A stretch of DNA of 64,000 bases from Reticulascus tulasneorum (Eukaryota > Ascomycota > Sordariomycetes > Glomerellales > Reticulascaceae). The notes under the pieces were generated by a model. The model was not told the DNA's origin, did not search any database, and saw only the letters and a list, made by a program, of their open reading frames with translations. Below are positions 32,850-45,050 of the stretch, in pieces; within the stretch, counting starts at the first letter, position 1, and every line of letters starts with the position of its first letter. Where the stretch lies: positions 186,001 through 250,000 of the forward strand of contig LSAX01000005.1 in assembly GCA_001557505.1 (NCBI GenBank), given 5' to 3'. A program made the translations under genes and the position numbers.

Positions 32850-35032
32850 TTACGGGAATTCGGATATTTCGTACAAAAGCCACCTACCTGTTGTAGGTAG
32901 CATTGGCTGCAGCTCTATGCCAACAAAGAGCCTCTCTCTGCTGGGCCGGGTTCGCCGTCGCCTGCCTGTATCGTCCTCGGATTTCATGGCCCAGCAGTCG
33001 TCTCGGAGAACCTCCTTGTCCAGCAGCCTCAACGTAGTCTCCTCGTACCTCCACTTCCCAACTCTCATGTCTTGCTTGTATCCCTTCACCCGAACAACTC
33101 CTCTTGTATCACTGCCCAGCTCTATCTGATCGACCTCGGTGCAGTTGATGCCGATGTTCAGACAGCTCTTGCTGTCCCATAGCCCGTCTCTTCTGTGATA
33201 TTTCTTGAGGAGTCTGAGTGCTTCTTGCCGAACGTGGGTGTCTCGGCATCTCAAAAATGTCACGAGCAACGCCCAAGTCGGGCCACTGTCCATAGTAAAG
33301 TTTTCCTGCGCATTCTCGAGAAGAACGGCACATAGCCGCACCATCTCTCGACAAGCCGGCGTGATGTCGTCCATCTGCGATAGATCGCACATCACCGGAC
33401 ATTGCACGAAGATGTAGCTAGCCAGGTAAGAAATTCGCAGAGACGTGGCCTCTTGATAGGCTTCTGACATGGTTGCCAGTCTCGCAGCAGTCATGTATAT
33501 TGGGACGAATGCTGCATGCCACCTCTCGAGCCGAGACAGGTAGGCCCGCTGCAATCCCTTATCCTCGCGGCCAGCCATATTATGCGACTGTTTTGTACCG
33601 CGAAGGAAGTTGGTCATGCAGATGCGGCTGTACGCGAGGCATGAGTGTTGCATGACATGCCACCATTTCCGCGCGTCGGCCAGGTTGGCGAATCGACTAG
33701 GCGGGTCGACAGGGCCGCTGATTTTGTTGCTCCGGTTCTGCCATCTCTCCATGTCGTGCGGGTTCGGGTTGATGGAGAGGAAGGACCAAGACTGCTCATC
33801 AAGTAGACGAAATGTTTGGAGAGTCTCGTCGTCGAGGATGGATGGCACGGGCGAGGAGATTGAAGATCCAATTTCTCTCCCTCCGTGGATATCCAAGATG
33901 TCGTCAATCATTGTCAATCCGTGAAAGATGTGACCCAATGCACCTTGCATGCGGCCTTGCATTGTTTCAAAACATGTAAATAGTAGACAGCAGAGGATCG
34001 CGGCGCGAGTGCTGAAGTCATCAGACGCTTGAGCAGAGCTCGACACATGCCTTATCGCTTGGCCGTAGTACATGAGCGCGTTCTGGTAATGCGGGCTTTG
34101 CGTAATGTCCCTTCCGCTGTGTAACATTAGGTTCGGAAGGGGAGAAGAGCCGATTGCAAGCTTCATGGCCCCGATGGCCATGCTTGCCTGCCGGACCGCG
34201 AGATGTTGGTGGCATATTTGCGGTATCGTTCTCTTCCACAGATCGGTAGCGTAAGTCTTACCCCCAAGACAGAAACTAAGTTCAAGCCATGAGTCGAAGT
34301 AGACTCCATCCCATTGGCTGGTAGGCCATTGGCCGCCCGCCTCGTAGTTAGGCTCAATAAGCAGACGACTGTCTTCTCCGCCTGATTCGGGCGTGAGCAT
34401 TTCCTGTTGATCCTCTCCTCGTGCGGCCCGCGAGCCATACCCTCCACAAGAGCCTTGCCATTTTATGCATCTACGGCATGCCGGTTTAGCTTCATCGCAC
34501 TTGACGTGGCGCTTTCTAGATTGAGATGTTGTTAGCGTTCCGAGATGGGTTATCAGGAGAGTAGCGGACTGTCTGACTTGCCTGTCTTACTGTTAGCAGA
34601 TGGATCGACGAAGACGGCAATCCTCATTCATGAGGTTTGCACGGCTAGAGTGGGCTATCTCACATGTGGTACACCCCCGTTTTGATCTAGGGGCACTGGC
34701 TCTCAGCTGACGAGCCTTTGGCACCAAGGACAAATGGTGACTTTGATATGCGCCCGTGACATCTCCGTCGCTACACACGTCTATGAGTGCTACTGCTAAT
34801 TACATGGAGCCTCAAAGTCATACCGATCATCCTGCGAGTTGACACTGCCTTGCGTACTAGGCGAACTCGGCATAAAGTATGGCAGATCCATTTGTTGGCA
34901 GCTGTTGAAAGACGCGGTACCCAAGCGATCGCAACACGCGAGAATCGAACAGTTGGTGCTGGAACAATCAAATTCAACGACATGAGGTGAAGGTGGAGTG
35001 GGAATAAGGCGGCTGCTGCTGTAATGATGCAT
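32850..35032 (-). CDS. Zn2Cys6 transcription factor, 661 aa
   Basis: Four exons: 35032-34824, 34770-34664, a 4-nt micro-exon 34581-34578, and 34515-32850. Introns are 53, 82 and 62 nt; the last two have TGCTAAC and CGCTAAC branch points. The splice gives a perfect zinc cluster, Cx2Cx6Cx6Cx2Cx6C, at residues 103, 106, 113, 120, 123 and 130, preceded by the usual Arg-Ser-Lys-Arg-Gly. A fungal TF regulatory region follows, with Ala-Arg-Lys-Trp-Trp and an Arg-rich end (Thr-Gly-Arg-Arg-Arg-Arg-Thr-Arg). It probably binds CGG-containing sites in the nucleus. The N-terminus is uncertain: Met at 34891 is the alternative to 35032, and the first intron has only a weak branch site. It lies tail to tail with the VOC gene and near the monooxygenase, so may regulate them. 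Confidence 0.85.
34578..34581 (-). other. 4-nt micro-exon (GCAA) inside the zinc-cluster code
   Basis: A single intron from the GTGAGA donor (34663) to the last acceptor (34516) would create TAA. Using two introns with GCAA between them (acceptor GACAG, donor GTCAGA) completes Cys106 and Lys107. It yields the canonical Cys-Thr-Thr-Cys-Lys-Lys-Arg-His-Val-Lys-Cys. Confidence 0.7.
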
Positions 35033-38000
35033 TTGAAGCGAACGTTGCAAGTGGTCATCCAAATTGCGGTTACTAGTGCGAGCTCAGATGGGTGGTGGTG
35101 TGAGTTTAGCTTGGCAGAGTCTCAAAGTCCTCGCGGCCTTACGCCAGACTATATACCAGGCGAGCAAACAGCCGCGAAACTGGATCTGGGATGTTGCACA
35201 AACGCCAAACCCCCTTCTCAACCCAGGGGCTGTGTGTACCACCAGGCAGAATAGACAACCCTCCGAGCCAATGCAATTATCAGCCCTACCGCCTATGCAT
35301 TTTGAAATCAGTCCTAGATTGCCACCCGCAAGCTGTGAGATTCCACTTGCAGGTCGGCCCAATCGAGTGATGGCTTGCGACGTTCCCATGGGTGCCTAAA
35401 TGGTGGGACGGTCCATTGGACATTGGTTGCAGGGGGGCTTGAGGGACGGCGCGTTGCGATCAACTCGGGAGAACTACCTCTGAGTCTTGAGGTCAGAGCC
35501 AGATAAGCAGAGTCCGCCTAACTTGTTCTGGGATGTTGTGGTGAGCAGTGGCCTCGGATGAGGTCTAAACTGCTTGGGCATAAAAATACAGGTTCGCAAT
35601 GCCCAAGCTCGTGTTACAATGACGATCGCACGTCAACAGAGACCTGCATGATCAAGGGATTGCGGGGGTGGTCTTTGTGCAACCGTGCTAGCCGCCGTGT
35701 AACCATGCTTCGCGGTTACACAGACATCAATATTAGCCGGCGCAGTATTACAACGTAGTATACAAGCCCAAAAATGGCAGTTAATAAACGCACGTTTTGG
35801 CTAGGTCACCACACCGCTAGAAAGACAGTTGCGTTTACGGCATCCCCGGATCCGGCCGCGTCGATATCATGCCACTTGCATCGCCAGTCTGGCTGAGTGG
35901 CAGGATGGCTGCTCATACACAGATATGACGCTATGCTGCCCCCAAACTGCCCGTCAGATCCCAGAAGCCCCATATCGGTTTGAAACGTCGACGGCCGCAA
36001 AAACGGCCCGCGGAAATATCAGCTGATGCCCCTACATCGATATCAAGGGCAAGCCATGGGGATGTGGCAGTGTTGAGAAGCTGTGTCATCGGGCGGAATA
36101 CGACCGTTGAAGATTCTTCATGACTGCGGCCACGAATCAAATAAGGCACAGGCCGCCAAGTTCTGGGAAATAGATTCGAGAAACAACGGGCCAACGGTCT
36201 CCTCGGCCTGGAGGGGACTCATATCCTTGCGTTCGCACCACAGACGAGGACATTATGCAGTCAGCGGGACTAGTAGTTCTCCCTCGTGCATGGGCGACGA
36301 CGGTGTCGTTGGTCAAGCTCAGCTCGTGGCACAAACGAGCCAATTGCATACCCGGAGAATACGGCGATTATATGTTCAGAGACAGTGCACCGTTGTTTCA
36401 ATGCGACGGGACGACCAGGGGGGCGACGAGGTTTGTAAACTCGTTTCACAAACAATCCCAGCAGCAGCGGACTCCATGCTTTGCATGAATGGACATTTCC
36501 CAATCGAAAGGGCCGGCGGCGCAGAGCTGAGGATTCCTTTCGGGGTGGAACGAATCTCAAGGGCACGAGGGGCAATCGAATATTCCCGAAGGTAACGCAA
36601 ACACGGGACCGAAGAGGGGGGTATAACGGAATCCTTGCACTATAGGACCATATATGCGCAACTCCGCCTTGTGTAACCCCCGTCTGCGAAGCCTGGTATC
36701 TTTCAATAGACAAACTCCAAGATAGTCGAGTGACCAGCTTCGGAGGCTATTTAAAGACGGATAATCGAGATGACCCGATCCTCCTGGAGACATTGATGCG
36801 AAATTTTCACTTGAAGTCTAGAAATATGTCTGCTAAGTATAGTTATCACATCGTCAGAGACCGGGCGATCGTTGCTGCATTATTCCCATGGATTCGCGAC
36901 CGCGCCGTAGTTGGCGCTTGTGGTACGCTTCAAATCTGGGTTAGCGTTTCTCCCTACTAGGGAAGATATTATTGAAACTCTCATGGAGCTCGTGTAACTA
37001 GGTAACTACCTTCCTTCCCATATGGTCGAGCGAATAGTTGGTCGCCTGGTGCCGCTCGACCCTGTTCTTGCAAGGTGCCTGCGCCGAGGCGCACTTACAG
37101 GCAAACCCGTGATCGCACGGCGAAACTCATTTTTAAATTCGTATTGATGACAACTTTGACAACCGCCATGCACTGTTGCTGTATTAAGGTTGCATAGCCT
37201 CTGCCAATGCGTAGCCCCTTTCGATCCCAGGAACAAGCACTCGGTATTCAAAGCTCAGTATGTGAAATCAAGTAGACTTCGTGATGCCTCAGACAAAAGG
37301 ATAATTATGACTCATGCGTACCCTCGATTATGACTGTGTCTCTTCAAAATATGCCTTCTGCTTTCCCATGCCATAGTCCATGAGCCTCCCACGCAAGGAG
37401 CGAATGTTTAGGTTGTTCTGCGTGCGGCAGATGCTACTGCAGATGATTGTCGCGCTTGGTTTCTTGTCATCAATAAGTCTATAGAGATTGTAGCTATTGA
37501 GGGCTCGAGGCAAGAAAAGCGCTGAAGCCATTGGGGTTTCTGCGGTCGAAAGCCGGGAGCACGACTGCGACTTTGGAAGATCCCATATGAAGGTGAGAAT
37601 TGGTTTCAGGCCGTCAATACCGAGCATCTGGGCAAATTGCATGGTGCCGAGTTATGCTCAACGATGACAGGTTGGTTCAGGGTACTCGGCTACCAAAGGC
37701 GAGCGAGGAGATTTCGCAAGTCTGTGTCCATACCAGTCCGAGACTTAACTTGTTACTCTATATCCTGACAACTCTGCAGCGCGACTGCATCTTCACCGTC
37801 CTCAGTGCTGGATGGTTGGCGGTTCCCAACCCGACTAGTCATGGGCGCCCGGCGCACTTGGAGTATTGCAGCTCCTTGGAATACTGGCACCAGTCCTCCA
37901 AAGCTGGTCTGCCCTCTTGTAGGTCTCGCTATTTGAGCCTGAAAGTTTTGGCAACGGTACTTATTGAAACATCGCAGGTCGGTAGCTCTCGTAAGCGGTC

Positions 38001-39535
38001 TATCAGTCATCTGTCTACCATTTCCGTTTATACTCGAACACTCACGAGTCTGCTTCAGTCTCGGCGTCCTTGACATTCTCATTCGCCTCTCATTCGCCCC
38101 TGATAGAAGGCAGCTGGTTCTTGAGTTTATCAATGTCTCATGCCCGAGGATTGCTATCATTGCTCGAGGAGATGGGCAAGAGTCCGCGCTGAAGGCATGG
38201 AGCTCAATGCCGTAGCATTTTGCAAACGTCCACGAGCCACTCGTCGACCGACGTGGATATGCGTGGCTAGACTCTGCAGCCAAACTGGACATAAAATCGG
38301 AAGAATGAAATGCGGGAAAAGTCCTGTATCGGACGTCGAGTGCCGGCCCGAGGACGGACTCGTGAATACGTGGCGTATTATTGGCTTGACATGGGTGTGA
38401 GAAGGGAAGGTTTTGTCTTTGAAGGACACCGAAGATTGTGAAAGTTTGGAGCATTCCATCCTTTTACGTCATCCCCCACCCACCCGCTTCCAAGTTGTCC
38501 ATATTAACACGGGTAACCCTAGAACTGGCCACAGTTGGGGCATTGAGCTATTGGCCTGGGGCCGAACCTTTTGGGGATTCCGCAAGGTTTGGATCCTGGC
38601 CTTGTCCGAGTTTTAGTGTACTGCCATCTACATGTTGTGCGATGCTGGATGTAGTCAGATCATGGCACATGGGTAAGTGAGGTTCACACGTAGTAAGAAA
38701 GTTAAGGGCGGTACAAAGATCGATTAGCACCGGGCTGTAATGATTTGCCAGTACAGGCCTGTAGGGAAAGACTGTAAGTGTCGCAATGGACTCCCATTCC
38801 AAAAGCAAAGCAGCAAAGAGCAGCCATCATGAACCACACATACTTTTTTGTTGAAGCATGTATGGTGGCTGATAACAAAAGGATTTAGCGTCCATCTGCC
38901 GACATCGTGACTCCCGCTTCCGGCGCTGTGATTGGGCATCTGGCATTGTCGACCCCGCTTTCCTGGCAGTTGTGATCGCCCCAAATGAGGTCATCGCCCC
39001 ACCACTTTTTCTGGACATTTTTTTCCTCCGCTAAACTTCAAGCCTGTCCACGTCATTCACGAATCAAATCATGGAAGCCACAATCCCGACCCCCGATTAC
39101 GCCAGTCAGCCACCACCATTCATCATCCAGTCGTCCAGTCATGGAAAGCGAAAGCGGCTGGGCAACTAGCCCAATAGGTCATTTGCCAACGGAACTCGGC
39201 CTGAATCCTCGCAGATGACCTGTTGGGGAGAGAGAGAGGGAGAGAGGTTTTGAAATGACCCCCGCCGCCTTGATTCGTACCCAAAGTTGCCTCGCTGGCA
39301 CAACTCATACCGGTACGCGCAGATTGTACGTAGGCAGTCCAAAGAGGTAGATACTTAAGCGCGTCTTCCTCGCCTCCTGCTCTCCCTCGCACTCCTCTTC
39401 CATTGCGACCTCGTCTACACACTCCACTCCAGCCCTCTGCTCTGAAATAGATCATCACCACCGGCGGTCGCAACGTATTAGTGTAGCCTCTTTTAAGCCA
39501 CAGACCCCGAGATCCATCGCACAACCACCATCAAT
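35033..39535. other. 4.5-kb gene-poor region
   Basis: No supported gene. The longest minus-strand frames (37328-37642, 104 codons; 37753-38454, 233 codons) and plus-strand frames around 36083-36595 show no domain, consistent splicing or homology I can recognise. A GA tract lies at 39227-39246. The right end is the pyrimidine-rich promoter of the MARVEL gene at 39536. Decayed genes are possible. Confidence 0.5.
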
Positions 39536-40145
39536 ATGGCTTTCGGACTCGTACCCATCGCCCACATCGTGGCAGCCGTCTTCTCGGTCATCGAGCTCGG
39601 CTTGACTGCATACCGTACGCATATGCTCCAGACACTGCATCCTCAAACTAGAATGTACTGACCTAAGTGCTCCAATAGTGGCAAGTGGATTCTCTGGCCC
39701 CTGGTACAACTTCTCGCCATCCATCATCAACTTTATGGTCTTCAACTCGGTCTGGTCGCTGCTTGTGCTTGCCTATGTAGGACTGACGCCGCTGTACTAC
39801 ACCCGAGCTTTCCATAAGTTGGTGTCGCTCGCACTTCTCGCCGTTACGACCATCTTCTGGTTTGCCGGATCCATTGCGTTGGCCGTGTTCGTTGGCGTGC
39901 CCGGGTACCACAACAGTTTTATCGGGTCGGCCCAAGCCGCTGTCGCCTTCGGCTTCTTCATTTGGTTCGTTTCCCTCCCTCCCTCCGTTTATGATACTCC
40001 TCGGAAAGATTCGTTGCTAACCGTCCATCGCAGGATCATCTTCACCTTCCTCCTTGTCCTCGACACTCTTGAGGTGCTGCGCTCTAGAGGACACGCATCA
40101 TCCACGACGCACACCAAGCACGGTGCCACATACCCTGGCGTCTAA
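39536..40145 (+). CDS. MARVEL-domain membrane protein, 158 aa
   Basis: Exons 39536-39614, 39679-39964 and 40034-40145. Introns of 64 nt (GTACGC/AATAG) and 69 nt (GTTCGT, TGCTAACC branch, CGCAG). Each junction restores a hydrophobic helix. Four transmembrane segments at about 5-26, 40-62, 70-95 and 105-130; the second junction gives Phe-Ile-Trp-Ile-Ile-Phe inside helix 4. The short tail is Ser/Thr/His-rich. Standard length for small fungal MARVEL proteins, which sit in plasma-membrane or vesicle domains. It is not a close copy of the MARVEL protein at 14083. Confidence 0.82.
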
Positions 40146-41910
40146 ATCGTCGTGTGCCGATCGAATGGAGGATAGCATTGTGTTGTGTGCGGAAATGCGA
40201 TTCGAAATTGCTTCGGTGGAGGAGATACCCCCCCTTTAAGGTCAACGGAAAGATTGAGTTTGAGATATCAAGACCCTTTGAACAACGGGTATACCCTCAT
40301 TGTTCTTCGCGGGGTCTGTTTTCGGTTTGGAAATAGTTGGCCTTCCTCTTCGCAGGATGGGGCATGATTACGAAACGAGGAATACTCCTATCAAATAATA
40401 GTTAATATCGCATCCATCCCCTACCTACCTAGCTTTCGTGAAGCTGAGTCGTGATCCTCATGGGGCTGGTTATGCTGCGGAGTGATATGGACGACGAAGA
40501 GCGGAGTACGGTAGCCCAATCTGTCCAAACGCTTTGCAGTCTTCCATGGTCTGATCATGCCCATTGCTTGGTTCCTGTCTGGAGCATGGAGACGAGGAGC
40601 CCCGGGCGGCCAGAGATTCGACGGCGAGAACATGCGTCCCTGTGCAAGAAGGAAACTTGTATCTTTATAAAGCACACTGAGTAAAATAACCATCATCACT
40701 GCGTCGGAATATCACTCGATATTCCAGCGCTGGCGAGCTCTTTTATTCGTGATCGGGTGAATCCGTTTGGATGGAGAGCTACGTAGATGCACGCCTGAAT
40801 GCAGGCCCGCGGCAGTGGCTCCGCACAGGGATTAGCTGAGAAATCTCACCCTAGTGCGACAGGGAGCTTTTGTTTCGACACCTTCCTATTCCGAGATCAA
40901 GCTCGGAGATGACATGGGTCTTAATATCTCTCACGGTTCTCTAGCTGGTGCGTGCTATTGGGCAGTGAGCAATCTAGTAGATCAGGGTCGGGGAAAGAAG
41001 CGGGATGGACGAAGAAGCTTTCAGATCCAGCGAATGAGCAAACAGGATCCCGCCACGCATCGGCTTGACCGTTTGCATATCGTATCTCCCGCTAACTGCG
41101 ACTACGCAGATGAGGCCGGACGACTCCGCAATATGATGGAAGCTAAACTATCCAGGTATCGAAAGTACCTTGTTGTCAGATAGCCCACCCCATTCAAGCT
41201 GCCGCCGTCACCACGGCTGGAAAAGCTGCTCAAGTTTCTCTTCTCCGTGGGTACAAGTACTTGACTAGCTGTTTGTCCACCGCCTCGGGCTGGCCTATGC
41301 TACATGGGTGCGAATTCTATCATAAAAGTAAGACGATACATACGTTCTACTAAGAATACCTAGTACATTTGTGCCCAGTGGAGGTATCATCCATCCTCGG
41401 CCACATCACCTCCACGTGCCGTCAAAGATAGGCTATCAGCGCGATTCCCCAGCCTGCACCGCTTCCCTACAAGCGCGCCCACGCTTCCTCAGACCCCTCT
41501 CCACCATCCTCAAGAGAGACACCGAGAGAGACCCATACCGAACCCATATGGCAAGTTGCCCCGTCCAGCTTGGTCCCAGCTGTGCAAGCTCGACCCCACC
41601 TGGAGGACTACCCCAGCCGCTATCCAGGACCTGAGCAACGTGCTCCCGGATTCATCCCAATGCACCTCCAGAAGCAGAGCTGGGACTGCATGCACTGCCT
41701 GCACGCTGTCATGTTTCTCCTGTACAATGACACCTCGAGCAGGGGGAGCTTGGTGGCAGCTGTCGGTGCTACATAAGACCTCGAGCTTCCTCACTCTCCC
41801 TCGGACTGACCGCCAGGTGCTCTCCTTCCTCTCCACCCACCCCCTGCTGACCCATCTGCCTGTCTCTTTGGACTTCCTACCAGCCAATTGAGTCAATCAC
41901 GGCCGCGAAA
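40146..41910. other. Intergenic: promoter and leader of the phosphodiesterase gene
   Basis: 1.76 kb. A 109-codon frame at 40854-41183 shows no family or splicing. From about 41440 the DNA turns C-rich on the plus strand, as expected for a transcribed leader. Confidence 0.45.
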
Positions 41911-43152
41911 ATGCACGCCAACTCGATTGTCCTGGCCGGCCTGGTGGCTGTCGCCAATGTCCACGCAATTCCATGCGCCCCCGCTGGCGGCCAGAAGCCC
42001 ATCACCAGCATCCAGCTCGGCCCGCGTCCGTACTGGCTCGTCGAAGACATGGACGAGGGCCCGCTGAAGCGGAAGCTCCAGTCGTGCTCCGAGATCAAGA
42101 ACTTCAAGCCATCGGACTGGAGCATCGGCCATCGTGGAGGCGGCCCGCTCATGATTCCAGAGGAGACCCTGGAGTCCAACCTGGCAGGTGCCCGCATGGG
42201 TGCCGGCATTCTCGAGTGCGACGTCACCTTCACCAAGGACAGAGCGCTGGTGTGCCGACACTCCCAATGCGATCTCCACACCACGACCAACATCGTGAAC
42301 ATCCCGGAGCTGAACGCCAAGTGCACCACGCCCTTCCAGCCCGCGGTGAATGGCACGCCCGCCACGGCCAAGTGCTGCACGTCGGACATTACCCTGGCCG
42401 AGTTCAAGTCCCTGTGCGGCAAGATGGACGGCTCCAACCCGGTTGCTACCACGCCTGCGGAATACCTTCTCGGTACGCCGCGGTACCGGACCGACCTGTA
42501 CGCAACCTGCGGGACCGTGATGTCGCACAAGGAGCACATCGCCCTCACCGACGCGCTGGGCCTCAAGTTCACCCCCGAGCTCAAGACACCCGAGATCCCC
42601 ATGCCCTACGAGGGCGACTACACTCAAGAGATGTTTGCGCAGCAGCTGATCGACGAGTACAAGGCGGCAGGCATCGAGCCTGAGCGGGTGTGGCCACAGT
42701 CCTTCCTGTACGACGATATCCTCTACTGGCTTGCGAACGAGCCGAAGTGGGGGCAGCAGGCCGCCTTCCTCGATGAGTTTGGCGACACTCCCGAAACGTT
42801 CCCTCTGGCAGTCGCCAATTTGACCGAATACGCGGCGGCCGGTGTTCAGATCATGGCCCCGCCGCTCTATTACCTCGTTGCAGTCGAGGATGGCAAGATC
42901 GTGCCCAGCATCTACGCCAAGAAGGCCAAGGAGCTGGGTCTGAAGCTCATCACCTGGTCGCTGGAGCGCTCCGGGTTCCTCGGCGATGGGTCGGAGGGCG
43001 GCTACTACTACACGTCCATCGCCAACGTCACCAACAACGACGGCGACGTGTACAACCTCTTGAATGTTCTTGCCCAGGACGTCGGCGTTCTCGGTGTGTT
43101 CTCCGATTGGAGCGCTACCGTGTCGTACTACGCAAACTGTTTCGGTTTGTGA
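41911..43152 (+). CDS. Secreted glycerophosphodiester phosphodiesterase, 413 aa
   Basis: Single exon. Signal peptide about 1-19 (cut after Val-His-Ala). The GDPD TIM barrel starts near residue 70 with Ile-Gly-His-Arg-Gly-Gly-Gly, then Pro-Glu-Glu-Thr-Leu-Glu-Ser-Asn and Gly-Ala-Gly-Ile-Leu-Glu-Cys-Asp-Val. These supply the catalytic His-Arg and the metal-binding Glu and Asp. A second His (Cys-Arg-His-Ser) about 30 residues on is the other catalytic histidine. Phe-Thr-Pro-Glu-Leu-Lys-Thr-Pro gives the next acidic ligand. It hydrolyses glycerophosphodiesters outside the cell to glycerol-3-phosphate and an alcohol, so serves phosphate or lipid scavenging. Eleven or so cysteines fit an extracellular enzyme. 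Very GC-rich third positions leave a long empty frame on the opposite strand. Confidence 0.92.
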   Translation: MHANSIVLAGLVAVANVHAIPCAPAGGQKPITSIQLGPRPYWLVEDMDEGPLKRKLQSCSEIKNFKPSDWSIGHRGGGPLMIPEETLESNLAGARMGAGILECDVTFTKDRALVCRHSQCDLHTTTNIVNIPELNAKCTTPFQPAVNGTPATAKCCTSDITLAEFKSLCGKMDGSNPVATTPAEYLLGTPRYRTDLYATCGTVMSHKEHIALTDALGLKFTPELKTPEIPMPYEGDYTQEMFAQQLIDEYKAAGIEPERVWPQSFLYDDILYWLANEPKWGQQAAFLDEFGDTPETFPLAVANLTEYAAAGVQIMAPPLYYLVAVEDGKIVPSIYAKKAKELGLKLITWSLERSGFLGDGSEGGYYYTSIANVTNNDGDVYNLLNVLAQDVGVLGVFSDWSATVSYYANCFGL

Positions 43153-43661
43153 TGAGATCAAAGACCAGGCCAGGGAAAGGAACCAAGGTGCTACTCATGA
43201 CATATTCTGCGTGGGAGTCGCAGGAACTGGGGAAAGGGGTTTTAAAAAAAAGCCCTTGCAATATAAGAGTTGGTCTGAACCCTCTACGAACATTGATTCG
43301 TGGATGAAGCTGGGGACGTTCAGATACTGTATGTAGTAAAGTTTTTGAAATATTTAATTACTAAAATTCAGCAACTGTCATTGTTCTTGTGGCTTAATTT
43401 CTTGGTGCCAAAATCTGTCCCGGCTTTACCCAAGTTGACGATGGGCAAATGAAACGTCAGAACTCGATGTGCCTCTGCATACTCGGAGTAACACACGGTC
43501 AAACATGGAACGTTCACAGAAGAACACTAAACATGTTACGGAGGGTACCAGGACACAGGTGCCTTCGAGCACGCAAGCACAGGCATGACTGATCATAGTG
43601 AGTCGGCCATTAGATAACAGGCCAAACTCCCACCCCGCTGGAACCCACTTTGAAGCTGAGT
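43153..43661. other. Convergent 3' region
   Basis: 509 bp between the GDPD stop and the chitinase stop. AT-rich around 43330-43370. No gene. Confidence 0.5.
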
Positions 43662-45050
43662 CTACAGCTCATCGCTGACCCGCATCTTGGGTTGCATCTG
43701 TCCTAATCCTTTGTTGACTGCTTTGAGATGCTCGAACGCAGGGGCATCCTCGCCCAATCCCCAGGCGAAGACACCTCCAAGGTTCCGCTTTTTGACGATC
43801 AGAGGAAACTTCCGCAAGATCGCGTCTGATGTATCGAACGTCCACCATCGGTCCTCCTTGCTGTCCCAATGATAGTAGCCGCCGTCCCGGTCGTCGTATT
43901 TGCCCTCGATTTTCGCACGAGCAAAAGACTCTGCAACATCGTCCGGAATCCCATCATGCCAACTAAAACCCCCTGTCTGCCCCTTATCCGCACCGGTTTC
44001 CGGGTCCTCAAGTAATTGCGTGTCACATCCAACCGGGTTGTCCTGGTTGGGGCAGTGCTTCGTCTTGAACCACTTGACGTAGAATGCAAAGCCCAGGTTG
44101 AGCTTCTCGGCGGGGGCTCCGCGAGAGATGTATGCATCTATTGCGGCAAGGGAGAGAGAGACGCCCGTGTGGTGTTTCGTGACATTATCCCGGCGGTTCA
44201 TGAGGTCGTACGTCATAACGTTAATGAAGTCCAGCTGCGCAGCGATGCGTGGTGTTGTAGAGGGCGTGAACGCAAGGAGATCGCGCTCGAGACCTGGAAC
44301 GGCCGCTGATATCAGCTTGTCGATACCAAGAGCCGCGCGCAGCTCCTCGAGGAGAAGAGGATATGCATCGATTTGCCATGTCTTTTGGGAATTCGGGACC
44401 TGCTTGTAATCTTCGCCATTGCCACTGCACTGTCGTCAGCTTGAGCGTAGGATCCCGGGGCATAGGGAGATACCCTGGATATTCCCAATCAACGTCGACT
44501 CCTGCACATTGTCGCCATCAGCGTCGCCTTCAATACGGGGTAATCTTGGCGCAAGGGTCAATCACCATCAGCGCCAGTGGCTGCCACCATGGCAGCGACA
44601 TTCCGAGCCCATATCTTTCTCGAGGATGCATCAATTGCAGCAGTCTCAAAGCCAGCCGTATCTCCCCAGCCACCAATAGCAACCATGATCTTTGTTCCAG
44701 ACAGGAACTGGGAGCGAGCTTTGTCGACAGTGGTAAAGAGAGCCCATTCGGTGGGGATGCTGTCCGAATTGAACGTGGCAGAGTTCATGAATGCTAGCGC
44801 AACGTGGGTGATTTCGGTCACCAGGGCTTTCGCGGGTACGACATCATGCTGACTGTATATACATTAGAAGATTGCCCGTGTCGAAGGAAGATTGAGAAAG
44901 CTTAGGAGCTGGTTGGACGGGATGACAGACTCCCACTCACCCTGTCAGATACATGATGCACCGAGGCGAGGACCTAGCCATTGCCATTGCAGCTAGCTGC
45001 AGTAACACGGCTAGAAACCGTAAATTGGTGTTTTGGATCGGGGTCATCAT
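43662..45050 (-). CDS. Secreted GH18 chitinase, 395 aa
   Basis: Four exons: 45050-44941, 44852-44566, 44501-44474 (28 nt) and 44424-43662. Introns are 88, 64 and 49 nt with CTAAT, GCTGAT and GCTGAC branches. Signal peptide about 1-25. The catalytic motif DxxDxDxE is intact: Asp132, Asp135, Asp137 and the proton donor Glu139, followed by Trp-Glu-Tyr-Pro-Gly. Upstream is the Val-Ala-Ile-Gly-Gly-Trp-Gly strand. Downstream are Asn-Val-Met-Thr-Tyr-Asp-Leu-Met-Asn and a closing Gly-Gly-Val-Phe-Ala-Trp-Gly. It hydrolyses beta-1,4-linked N-acetylglucosamine polymers in walls or prey. No chitin-binding or LysM module is attached. Two ATGs in tandem open the frame; I used the first. Convergent with the phosphodiesterase gene. 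Confidence 0.92.

Noticed and set aside
32850..34400. Reading the regulator as a 516-residue protein without DNA-binding domain
   Set aside because: Upstream exons supply a perfect Zn2Cys6 cluster in frame, so the short form is only a truncated model.
36083..36595. 170-codon plus-strand frame in the gene-poor region
   Set aside because: No recognisable domain, and equally long frames overlap it on both strands.
37753..38454. 233-codon minus-strand frame
   Set aside because: Low-complexity, random-like composition, no domain, no conserved start context and no splice partners.
40854..41183. 109-codon plus-strand frame
   Set aside because: Isolated, no family resemblance, no introns or signal peptide.
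41893..43161. 422-codon open frame opposite the phosphodiesterase gene
   Set aside because: It is an antisense shadow of a gene with very GC-rich third positions. It has no domain, and the plus strand has a signal peptide and a complete GDPD catalytic set.
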